Source: Acidobacteriota bacterium | Lineage (GTDB): Bacteria; Acidobacteriota; Terriglobia; Terriglobales; Acidobacteriaceae | DNA: 6,826 bases | Reading direction: 5' to 3' | NCBI GenBank assembly: GCA_023441255.1 | Contig: JAEZPW010000327.1 | Span: 1-6,826 of the forward strand | Part shown: positions 1-5,902 of the stretch, piece by piece | How positions within the stretch are numbered: the first letter of the stretch is position 1 | Layout: each line of letters opens with the position of its first letter | Notes under the pieces: generated by a model | The model's input: the letters and a program-made list of their open reading frames with translations, nothing else | Databases searched by the model: none | Told to the model about the DNA's origin: nothing | Made by a program: the position numbers and the translations under genes

Positions 1-1126
1 CCTCGTAGATGTTCACGAGTTGATAGCGCGTGAAGTCGATCGGGTCAGGGAAGAAGGTCCAGGTGCCGCCGAAGAAGTCAGGATGATAAAGCTGCAGTGC
101 CAGCGATTCCCAACCACCGGTGCTTCCGCCCCACAACACCCGCGCGTAAGGCTCACGGATGATCCGAAAGTGCTCTTCGATGTAGGGAATCAACTCCTGC
201 ATGATCGCGTCGCCGTAGGGGCCGTTGTTGGCTGAGTTGACGGCATAGGAGTCATCAAAATATGGCGTGGGATGCTGAAAATTCACGGCTATAAATCGCG
301 GGAACTTCGTTGGGCCGGTCCACTGCTCCCTTAGTTCGCGAATCCTCTCTCCCCAGACACCGCCCCCAGAACGCTTTGTCGTGAACCCGAAAGGCGGATC
401 GATCGTGAAGTGGTCCTGCGTGTAAATGACGGGATAACGAACCTCGCCGCGCGTCTCGTAATCGCGGGGAAGCAGTATCGTCGCGCCCAGGAACATCGGC
501 CGTCCCCAGAACTTCGTCAACCGGTCGCTCTGAATTCGTATGTGTTTGACGTATTCCGTGTCGGCCGGAACCTTGACCGGCGGAACCACCTTGCTCAACT
601 CAAGAGCGACGTCGTAGCCGGTTGCGGGATCGAGATGGACCCTTTTGACCTCGCTGTATAGATTCCCCGGCGACTCATTGAACTGTTGCCCCTCCCACTG
701 GTCCATGTGGGCCCAGATCGTGTGCCCATCCGAACGATGGAATTCGGTGTAGATATTGACCAACGCCTGAATGTAATAGTCCCCGGGTGGCAGCTGCGAG
801 AGACTGCGCAGTGGATATCCAAGCGTCTGCGACGTGACCTCCGCCGCCGTGCCCGGCTTCCACCCGCTGACGTCAGTGCCGAGAAACTGCTCCTCCTGCA
901 TCCAGTTACCGGCACGCAGCCTCGGCTCCGGCGACTCGTTGCGGCTCACGAACACGAATACTCGCCCTGTGATCGGCTCCGCGTGAAGTGCCGCCGGGAA
1001 CGTGACTGCAATGCGCGTCTGGCTGGCAATTCGTTGTTGAGCCGGCGCTGTCTGCGCGACCAGCAGTGTTGTGGAAAAAAGGAACGTCGCGATTGCGAGT
1101 ATGTGAATGCGGACACGATCGTGCAT
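1..1126 (-). CDS. Secreted putative esterase, alpha/beta-hydrolase fold (C-terminus beyond the left edge)
   Basis: The gene encodes a probable exported carboxylesterase related to the Esterase D/enterochelin esterase family (PF00756). 375 residues are visible and the frame is open to the window edge. Residues 1-30 look like a signal peptide: basic MHDRVR, a hydrophobic core from about 8 to 24, then AQTAPAQ as a possible cleavage zone. Residues ~35-200 form a beta-rich N-terminal region I cannot assign. The hydrolase part begins near 205, with FLGATILLP and YPVIYTQDHF. LWGGSTGGWES at 331-341 is a G-x-S-x-G nucleophile elbow with Ser335 as the likely nucleophile. The catalytic Asp and His should lie in the missing part. 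The ATG at 1126 is chosen because GGAGAG (complement of 1131-1136) sits just upstream and the signal peptide starts there; an in-frame GTG lies six codons further upstream. It is divergent from the thioesterase gene. The fold is clear, but the substrate cannot be told from sequence. Confidence 0.85.
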   Translation of the reverse strand, partial: MHDRVRIHILAIATFLFSTTLLVAQTAPAQQRIASQTRIAVTFPAALHAEPITGRVFVFVSRNESPEPRLRAGNWMQEEQFLGTDVSGWKPGTAAEVTSQTLGYPLRSLSQLPPGDYYIQALVNIYTEFHRSDGHTIWAHMDQWEGQQFNESPGNLYSEVKRVHLDPATGYDVALELSKVVPPVKVPADTEYVKHIRIQSDRLTKFWGRPMFLGATILLPRDYETRGEVRYPVIYTQDHFTIDPPFGFTTKRSGGGVWGERIRELREQWTGPTKFPRFIAVNFQHPTPYFDDSYAVNSANNGPYGDAIMQELIPYIEEHFRIIREPYARVLWGGSTGGWESLALQLYHPDFFGGTWTFFPDPIDFTRYQLVNIYE

Positions 1127-1279
1127 CAGGCTCTCCGGCGGACGCACTCGCGCGCGCCACATGTCGAACGTTCTATGATGCAGGTGGAAACAATCCGAGT
1201 GCAAATTTGGAACGCGCATGCTTTTTGCGCGCCTGATGATCTGAACGAGCGCTAAGCGAATCTAATCTGCTGAACGACA
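1127..1279. promoter_or_regulatory. Divergent promoter region between the esterase and thioesterase genes, with a GC hairpin
   Basis: This 153-base gap must drive both outward-facing genes. The clearest structure is CGCGCA (1213-1218) and TGCGCG (1226-1231), a perfect 6-bp inverted repeat around a seven-base T-rich loop. For the rightward gene, TCTAAT at 1261-1266 matches the sigma-70 -10 consensus in five of six positions. It would start transcription about seven bases before the ATG, which may explain why no Shine-Dalgarno is visible there. No good -35 box accompanies it. I could not pick a convincing promoter for the esterase. An 8-bp palindrome GAACGTTC lies at 1166-1173. The role in regulation is inference. 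Confidence 0.4.
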
Positions 1280-1789
1280 ATGGCACTGACTAAACACTCT
1301 GGGCACGACACGAAACACCTGAAGATCGCGCGCAACTACTGCTTTGGCTGCGGCCCTGACAATCCCGAAGGCATGCGGCTCACATTCAGGCTCGACGAAG
1401 ATGCAAAACGCTTTGTGTCCAAGTTCCGCCTCGCGCATAAGTATTGCGGTCCTCCCGGCCACGCACACGGTGGCGTTATCGCGACGATTCTCGACGAGGC
1501 AATGGGCAAAGTGAACAAACTGCGTCACGTGGTCGCCGTGACCGCGGAGATGACCGTCAACTACATCAAACCCGTGCCCCTGGGGAAATGGTTGGTGGCG
1601 GAAGGCTGGGAAAAGCGCGTCCGTGGACGGGTTCACACCAATGTCGCCGAGATTCGCAACGAGAAAGGCGAAGTGCTGGCGCGCAGCACTGGGCGATTCA
1701 TCGCCATCGACCCGCACAAGATGTTCGGCAAGCACATCCGTAACGGCCAGGGCGGCCAGTGGACGAAAAAACAGCTGAAGAAGAAATAG
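1280..1789 (+). CDS. Hotdog-fold thioesterase (PaaI/4HBT superfamily)
   Basis: A 169-residue cytoplasmic protein of the hotdog superfamily, whose members usually hydrolyse acyl-CoA thioesters. The N-terminus carries NYCFGCGPDNPEGMRL (19-34), a signature seen in many stand-alone hotdog thioesterases. The hotdog domain spans about 45-145: HAHGGVIATILDEAMG (61-76) is the glycine-rich turn leading into the central helix, with Asp72/Glu73 as candidate acidic catalytic residues. AEMTVNYIKPVPLG (89-102) and RSTGRFIAID (135-144) are the typical core strands. The last ~10 residues are lysine-rich (WTKKQLKKK). The ATG at 1280 follows CTGAACGACA, with no real Shine-Dalgarno; translation from a very short leader is possible. 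It is convergent with fumC. Family assignment is secure; the acyl substrate is unknown. Confidence 0.88.
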   Translation: MALTKHSGHDTKHLKIARNYCFGCGPDNPEGMRLTFRLDEDAKRFVSKFRLAHKYCGPPGHAHGGVIATILDEAMGKVNKLRHVVAVTAEMTVNYIKPVPLGKWLVAEGWEKRVRGRVHTNVAEIRNEKGEVLARSTGRFIAIDPHKMFGKHIRNGQGGQWTKKQLKKK

Positions 1790-1883
1790 GTTTCAAAGAT
1801 TCAGGTTTCGAAAGTCAGAAGAGGTTCTGGAGGTCTCAAGGTGGCCGTGCAACACACTTGAAACCTCCGAAACCTCAGTCTTT
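1788..1883. repeat. Imperfect long inverted repeat built from AGGTTTC/GAAACCT units, possible bidirectional terminator
   Basis: The left arm at 1795-1814 and the right arm at 1864-1883 are complementary at 16 of 20 positions. Both arms contain the heptamer AGGTTTC or its complement GAAACCT: AGGTTTC at 1788-1794 and 1803-1809, GAAACCT at 1860-1866 and 1869-1875. Degenerate copies AGGTTCT (1822-1828) and AGGTCTC (1831-1837) lie in the loop. The element starts on the thioesterase stop codon and sits between two convergent genes. It could form a stem in RNA from either strand, so transcription termination is a plausible role. A degenerate dispersed intergenic repeat is the alternative. No clean U-tract follows either arm. 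Confidence 0.5.
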
Positions 1884-1892
1884 CAATCGCGA

Positions 1893-1920
1893 GATGGCCC
1901 GATGACCCGATGGCCCGATT
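1893..1920. repeat. Three-copy octamer tandem repeat GATGRCCC
   Basis: GATGGCCC (1893-1900), GATGACCC (1901-1908) and GATGGCCC (1909-1916) are contiguous and followed by a partial fourth unit, GATT (1917-1920). The array ends two bases before the fumC stop codon on the opposite strand. It is too short and too degenerate for a CRISPR array. It looks like a short intergenic tandem repeat of the kind that spreads between genes; no function is apparent. Confidence 0.6.
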
Positions 1921-1922
1921 CT

Positions 1923-3329
1923 TTACGGATGCGTCATCGTTTCCGGCTTGACCACCGCATCGAACTCTTCACCCGTCAGGTACCCCAGTTTCAACGCCGC
2001 CTCGCGTAGGCTGCTGTGCTCCACGTGCGCCGTGTGCGCGACCTTGGCGGCCTTGTCATATCCGATCTTGGGCGCCAGCGCCGTCACAAGCATCAGCGAG
2101 TTGTTCACATACCAGTCGATCTTTTCCCGGTTTAGCTCGATGCCCTTGATCATGTACTCGACAAATCCGTGGCAGGCGTCGGTGATGAGGGTTACCGAGT
2201 GAAGGAAGTTGTAGATGATCACCGGCTTGAAGACGTTCAACTCAAAGTTGCCCTGCGACCCGGCGAAACCGACCGCCGCGGTTGCTCCATGCACCTGCGC
2301 TGCCACCATCGTCATGGCCTCGCACTGGGTCGGATTCACTTTGCCCGGCATGATCGACGAGCCTGGCTCGTTCTCAGGAATCGTCAACTCCCCCAGTCCA
2401 CAACGCGGACCGGAAGCCAGCCAGCGAATGTCGTTGGAAATCTTCATCAGCGAGGCTGCCAGTGTTTCCAGCGCGCCCTGCGCGAAGATGATCTCGTCGT
2501 GCGATGCGAGCGCCGTAAACTTGTTCGGGTGGGAGCGGAAGGGAAGTCCCGTCAGCTGCGAAATTTTCTTGGCTGCGCGCTCCGCAAACTCAGGATGCGT
2601 GTTCAGCCCTGTCCCGACCGCCGTACCGCCGATGGCCAGGTCGTAAAGGCCGTCAAGCACCTGCTCCAGCCTGTAAATGTCTCGTTTGAGCATTTCGGCC
2701 CAGCCTGAGAACTCCTGTCCGACGGTAAGCGGCACAGCGTCCTGAAGGTGGGTGCGGCCGATCTTCACGACATCATTGAACTCCTTCGCTTTGGCCTCGA
2801 TCGCCTCCTGCACCGTCCGGACGGCTGGTATGAGCGCATTCTTGACGCGTTCGGCGGCGGCAATATGCATGGCCGTTGGGAACGTGTCGTTCGATGACTG
2901 CGACATGTTCACATGGTCATTCGGGTGAACCGGGTTCTTTGACCCCATTTCGCCGCCGGCGATCTGGATAGCGCGGTTCGAGATCACCTCGTTGACGTTC
3001 ATGTTCGTCTGTGTCCCGCTACCTGTCTGCCATATGCGAAGTGGGAACTGATCGGGCAGTTTGCCGGCAATAACTTCGTCCGCTGCTTGAACGATGAGTT
3101 TGGCTTTGTCGGCCGGCAGCTTGCCAAGGTCCTCATTGACCAGCGCTGCAGCTTTCTTCAGGATCGCGAACGCACGGATCAGCTCCGGCGGCATCGTGTC
3201 GCGACCGATATCGAAGTGCAACAAAGACCGCTGCGTTTGTGCGCCCCAATAAACGTCCGACGCGACTTCTATCTTTCCCATGCTGTCGGACTCGACACGC
3301 GTCTTGCGTGTTGCTGCTTCCTGCGCCAT
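1923..3329 (-). CDS. fumC: Class II fumarate hydratase (fumarase C)
   Basis: Fumarase interconverts fumarate and L-malate in the TCA cycle as a cytoplasmic homotetramer; the class II enzyme is iron-free. From the chosen start it is 468 residues, close to the usual family length. The active-site motifs are all present: TGSGTQTNMNVNE (102-114), HPNDHVNMSQSSND (135-148), GRTHLQDAVPLTVGQE (191-206) with catalytic His194, and GSSIMPGKVNP (323-333) with Ser324 and Lys330. These map with a constant offset of six onto E. coli FumC His188, Ser318 and Lys324 as I remember them. PNDHVN and SSNDTFPTA favour fumarase over aspartase. The start at 3329 is preferred over the longer frame (ATG at 3359) because AAGGAGA lies seven bases upstream and residues upstream of it have no family counterpart. 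It is monocistronic here, divergent from the propeller gene. Confidence 0.96.
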   Translation of the reverse strand: MAQEAATRKTRVESDSMGKIEVASDVYWGAQTQRSLLHFDIGRDTMPPELIRAFAILKKAAALVNEDLGKLPADKAKLIVQAADEVIAGKLPDQFPLRIWQTGSGTQTNMNVNEVISNRAIQIAGGEMGSKNPVHPNDHVNMSQSSNDTFPTAMHIAAAERVKNALIPAVRTVQEAIEAKAKEFNDVVKIGRTHLQDAVPLTVGQEFSGWAEMLKRDIYRLEQVLDGLYDLAIGGTAVGTGLNTHPEFAERAAKKISQLTGLPFRSHPNKFTALASHDEIIFAQGALETLAASLMKISNDIRWLASGPRCGLGELTIPENEPGSSIMPGKVNPTQCEAMTMVAAQVHGATAAVGFAGSQGNFELNVFKPVIIYNFLHSVTLITDACHGFVEYMIKGIELNREKIDWYVNNSLMLVTALAPKIGYDKAAKVAHTAHVEHSSLREAALKLGYLTGEEFDAVVKPETMTHP

Positions 3330-3336
3330 GGCCTGT

Positions 3337-3343
3337 TCTCCTT
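3337..3343 (-). promoter_or_regulatory. Shine-Dalgarno site setting the fumC start
   Basis: Read on the minus strand this is AAGGAGA, with seven bases to the ATG at 3329-3327. A longer in-frame ATG at 3359 would place this strong site inside the coding region, so the inner start is favoured. Confidence 0.8.
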
Positions 3344-3376
3344 GCCTGATAAACGTCACAAGATTGCGTATGAACT

Positions 3377-3397
3377 CGCGCTAAAAATTATAGCGCG
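3377..3397 (-). promoter_or_regulatory. fumC -10 box inside a perfect 7-bp inverted repeat
   Basis: On the minus strand, TATAAT (3392-3387) is a full match to the sigma-70 -10 hexamer, about 58 bases before the fumC ATG, which would give a leader near 50 bases. The upstream -35 region is poor. The box lies within CGCGCTA (3377-3383), seven AT-rich bases, then TAGCGCG (3391-3397), a perfect dyad. Such symmetry over a -10 box is the layout of a repressor operator; a hairpin in the DNA or at the transcript start is the alternative. The -10 assignment is fairly good; operator function is inference. Confidence 0.5.
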
Positions 3398-3516
3398 CCG
3401 TTCCGGGTTCGAAGTTGCAGCGCGCCGGGACACCCTCACACGGAAATGTGACCGGCGTGCCAGCGAATTTCTTTCTCGCCCGTCTAACATGAGTGTCTCT
3501 GCAACAGGAGAACGCC
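3398..3516 (+). promoter_or_regulatory. Upstream region and ribosome binding site of the propeller gene
   Basis: This is the rightward half of the divergent gap. AGGAGA at 3506-3511 sits five bases before the ATG at 3517 and is a good Shine-Dalgarno. It argues against the in-frame GTG at 3493, which lies upstream of it. TAACAT at 3485-3490 is a possible weak -10 box without a convincing -35. The nonamer AGCGCGCCG occurs twice, at 3392-3400 and 3419-3427, 27 bases apart. Confidence 0.4.
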
Positions 3517-4737
3517 ATGTTCACACGCTCTGGGCTCTGTGTAGTGACCTGCATTCTCGCTTTGTCGTACGCCACCTTCGCCCAGGAACCGATCCAGTTC
3601 CGTGCAGACGCGCAGCACACTGGCGTTTACCGGACTGCGACCCCCGAAGGCCAGACCTACATCAAATGGCGTTTCAGGACGGGCAACAAGGTCCGCTCAA
3701 CGCCGGCTGTCTATGGCGGAATGGTGATCTTCGGAAGCAACGACGGCTCTCTTTACGCCGTGGACGAAGCGACGGGTACACAGCGGTGGGCTTTCAAGAC
3801 CGGAGGGCCGGTCTCCTCGTCGCCCGCTGTGGCTGACGGAACGGCGTATTTCCAAAGTGCCGATGGCAAGTTCTATGCAGTCGATGCGCATACCGGCAAG
3901 CCACGCTGGACCTTCGCTCTTGGCAAGGAGCTTCCGTTCCGCAACGGCATCGCCCCGACCGACCTCGGTCCCCCAGATTACGGCTTGTGGGACTTCTTCC
4001 TGTCGTCTGCGACATTGGCCGATGGCCTGGTCTATTTCGGTGGTGCCGATGGCAAGCTTTACGCCCTCAACGCTCGCACCGGCAAACAGGCCTGGAGTTT
4101 CTCCACCGCAGGTCGCGTTCGCAGCACTCCCGCCGTTGCCTCTGGCGTGGTCTACTTCGGCAGCATGGACGGCAATTTCTTTGCACTAGATGCGAAGTCC
4201 GGTGCGCTGAAGTGGAAGTTCAAGACAGTAGGAAACGAATACTTCCCGGCCGGTGAAATCCAATCCTCCGCCACCGTCGTGGACGGGACTGTGTACTTCG
4301 GTAGCCGCGACTACTATGTCTACGCCCTGGACACTGCCACGGGCGCGCTTAAGTGGAAGATGCAGCACAAGGATTCCTGGGTGGTGGGTTCGCCCGCGAT
4401 CTCTGACGGCCTGCTTTTTGTCGGCAGCTCCGACGCCAAGTTCGTTCAGGCGCTCGACATTAAAACCGGCGAGGAAAAGTGGCACGAGAAGACCGGCGGC
4501 AACGTGTTTGCCTCCGCTGCCGTCGCTGGCAATAAGGTCTACTTCGGTGACTGGGATGGGACTCTTCTCTGGCGTGACTCAAAGACCGGAAGAGTACTGG
4601 GAGGATTTCTAGCTGAAGACCGCATCAACGGTTCGCCTGTGGTCAACAACGGCGTGATCTACATCGGGGTGGACGATGACTGCCTTTACGCCATCGCCGC
4701 CAAACCGAAAACGACTAACGGAGCGGCGACGAAATAG
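3517..4737 (+). CDS. Exported PQQ-binding-like eight-bladed beta-propeller protein
   Basis: A 406-residue protein with a signal peptide at about 1-22 (MFTRSG, hydrophobic core, SYATFA then QEP); no lipobox cysteine is seen at the cleavage site. The rest is eight repeats of roughly 40 residues with the core pattern W-x-F-x-T-G ... SSPAV-x-DG-x-VYFGS-x-DG-x-YALD-x-x-TG, the PQQ-like repeat (PF13360/PF01011). Approximate blades are 48-88, 89-128, 129-190, 191-230, 231-277, 278-319, 320-358 and 359-397. Blade 3 carries a ~20-residue insertion (PFRNGIAPTDLGPPDYGLWD) and blade 5 a shorter one. The length resembles BamB, but the absence of a lipid anchor and the isolated context do not support that role. 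It is much shorter than quinoprotein alcohol dehydrogenases, so it may be a binding or scaffold protein or a small quinoprotein. It may be cotranscribed with ypdA downstream. Confidence 0.88.
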   Translation: MFTRSGLCVVTCILALSYATFAQEPIQFRADAQHTGVYRTATPEGQTYIKWRFRTGNKVRSTPAVYGGMVIFGSNDGSLYAVDEATGTQRWAFKTGGPVSSSPAVADGTAYFQSADGKFYAVDAHTGKPRWTFALGKELPFRNGIAPTDLGPPDYGLWDFFLSSATLADGLVYFGGADGKLYALNARTGKQAWSFSTAGRVRSTPAVASGVVYFGSMDGNFFALDAKSGALKWKFKTVGNEYFPAGEIQSSATVVDGTVYFGSRDYYVYALDTATGALKWKMQHKDSWVVGSPAISDGLLFVGSSDAKFVQALDIKTGEEKWHEKTGGNVFASAAVAGNKVYFGDWDGTLLWRDSKTGRVLGGFLAEDRINGSPVVNNGVIYIGVDDDCLYAIAAKPKTTNGAATK

Positions 4738-4873
4738 CTGCCGGTTGTCATACACTCAACTCATGCGAACCCTGCTGGCCAGGATTTGGCGTCGCGCGCT
4801 GCGCTTTCGGGGGCCTAAGCGCTCTGCGCAGTCCGTGGTTCGGAGCACCCGGCCCGCACATCCAATCCCGCGT
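4738..4873 (+). promoter_or_regulatory. Leader or alternative N-terminal coding segment of ypdA, with competing hairpins
   Basis: This stretch stays open in the ypdA frame. An ATG at 4763 would add 37 residues, ten of them arginine, unlike any YpdA N-terminus I know. TACACT at 4751-4756 resembles a -10 box placed so that transcription could begin on that ATG, but the -35 is absent. Two mutually exclusive stems are visible: CTGCGC (4799-4804) with GCGCAG (4826-4831), and GCGCTT (4801-4806) with AAGCGC (4817-4822). If translation starts at 4874 this is a 5' leader in which the two folds could compete. No Shine-Dalgarno precedes either ATG. Confidence 0.35.
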
Positions 4874-5902
4874 ATGAGTCCGAATGGTAAGACCGAATCT
4901 TTTGATGTGATCGTCATCGGAGCAGGCCCGACCGGTCTGGCCTGTGCCATCGATGTCAAATTGGCCGGCTTTTCGACCGCGAACATCGACAAGGGCTGCC
5001 TGGTCAACTCTCTCTTCAACTACCCGGCGCACATGACGTTCTTCACCACCCCGGAGTTGCTGGTCATCGGCGACATCCCGTTCCCCAGTCCAAACCAGAA
5101 GCCAACGCGCCAGGAGGCCCTCGAGTATTACCGCGAAGTCGCGGCTCACTATCAGCTGACCGTTAAGCAATACCACCGCGTCGAGAAAGTCACCGGACAG
5201 GACGGTGACTTTTGTGTTCACGCTTTCGACTTCCACGACCGCCCGCGTCAGTACCATGCACGAAAGCTGATTATCTCCACCGGCTACTACGACCTGCCGA
5301 ACTACATGAATGTACCGGGTGAAGAGCTGCCCAAGGTGTTCCACTACTACCGCGAACCGCACCCCTACTACGATTGTGATGTTCTGGTCGTCGGCGGCAA
5401 GAACTCCGCGGCAATCGCCGCTCTCGAACTCTGGCGGCACGGAGCACGCGTAACGCTCGTCCACCGCGGCCCCACAATGCATTCCCACGTAAAGTACTGG
5501 ATCAAGCCGGATATCGAGAACCGCATAAAGGCCGGGCAGGTCACGGCGTACTTCAATAGCACCGTCGGTGAAATCACCCACGATGACGTGCTGCTTCACA
5601 CTCCCAAAGGCGACGTACGCGTCCCCAACGACTTCGTTTTCGCCATGACCGGTTACCATCCCGATTTCACATTCTTGCGCAGTCTCGGCGTGGAGCTATC
5701 GCCCAAGGACTGCAAGCCGGTCTGCGATCCAGAAACGCTTGAGAGCAACGTTCCTGGCATCTACTTGGCAGGCGTGATCGTTGCCGGCATGCACACCAAC
5801 GAGATCTTCATCGAGAACGGCCGTTTCCACGGACGTCTTATCGCCGACGACATCAAGCGCAAGATGACCGCCATCCCCGAAAGCATGGTGCCCTGTAAAT
5901 GA
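4874..5902 (+). CDS. ypdA: YpdA-family FAD/NAD(P)-dependent bacillithiol disulfide reductase
   Basis: YpdA (Bdr) is a cytoplasmic flavoprotein that uses NADPH to reduce bacillithiol disulfide, keeping the thiol pool reduced. From this start it is 342 residues; Staphylococcus YpdA is ~328. VIVIGAGPTGLACAI (12-26) holds the FAD GxGxxG at 16-21. NYPAHMTFFTTPELLVIGDIPF (49-70) and PKVFHYYREPHPYY (153-166) are diagnostic of the family. VLVVGGKNSAAIAALEL (170-186) is the NAD(P)-binding motif, and VFAMTGYHPD (255-264) and AGVIVAGMHTNEIFIENGRFHG (299-320) close the FAD site. The position equivalent to Staphylococcus Cys14 is Thr20, while Cys24 lies four residues on. The ATG at 4874 is chosen by family length, since no Shine-Dalgarno decides; an ATG at 4763 would give 379 residues. 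It may form an operon with the propeller gene. Family confidence is high; bacillithiol use in this organism is inferred. Confidence 0.92.
   Translation: MSPNGKTESFDVIVIGAGPTGLACAIDVKLAGFSTANIDKGCLVNSLFNYPAHMTFFTTPELLVIGDIPFPSPNQKPTRQEALEYYREVAAHYQLTVKQYHRVEKVTGQDGDFCVHAFDFHDRPRQYHARKLIISTGYYDLPNYMNVPGEELPKVFHYYREPHPYYDCDVLVVGGKNSAAIAALELWRHGARVTLVHRGPTMHSHVKYWIKPDIENRIKAGQVTAYFNSTVGEITHDDVLLHTPKGDVRVPNDFVFAMTGYHPDFTFLRSLGVELSPKDCKPVCDPETLESNVPGIYLAGVIVAGMHTNEIFIENGRFHGRLIADDIKRKMTAIPESMVPCK

Noticed and set aside
1166..1173. GAACGTTC palindrome as a LexA-type box
   Set aside because: The Gram-positive SOS box needs a four-base spacer between CGAAC and GTTCG; here the halves abut. An 8-bp palindrome alone is weak evidence.
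686..1255. A 189-codon open frame on the plus strand across the esterase gene
   Set aside because: The minus strand carries a continuous 375-residue protein with signal peptide and nucleophile elbow; the plus-strand product is arginine-rich and featureless.
1893..1920. CRISPR array
   Set aside because: The units are eight bases and contiguous, with no spacers and no cas genes nearby.
2169..2708. A 179-codon plus-strand frame inside fumC
   Set aside because: It is a shadow of the fumarase gene, low in complexity and without a recognisable domain.
3330..3359. Ten-residue N-terminal extension of fumC from the ATG at 3359
   Set aside because: A strong Shine-Dalgarno at 3337-3343 lies inside it and points to the ATG at 3329.
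3493..3516. GTG start eight codons upstream of the propeller ATG
   Set aside because: The good AGGAGA site falls inside this extension, and the signal peptide begins properly at the ATG at 3517.
3087..3836. A 249-codon plus-strand frame spanning the fumC start, the divergent gap and the propeller start
   Set aside because: It crosses two well-supported genes and their promoter region, has no ribosome site of note and no domain.
3517..4737. BamB outer-membrane assembly lipoprotein
   Set aside because: The length and eight blades fit, but there is no lipobox cysteine and no der, hisS or other usual bamB neighbours.
4748..5659. A 303-codon open frame on the minus strand, antisense to ypdA
   Set aside because: The plus strand over the same bases encodes an unmistakable YpdA. 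The antisense protein shows no domain, and long antisense frames are common in GC-rich genes.
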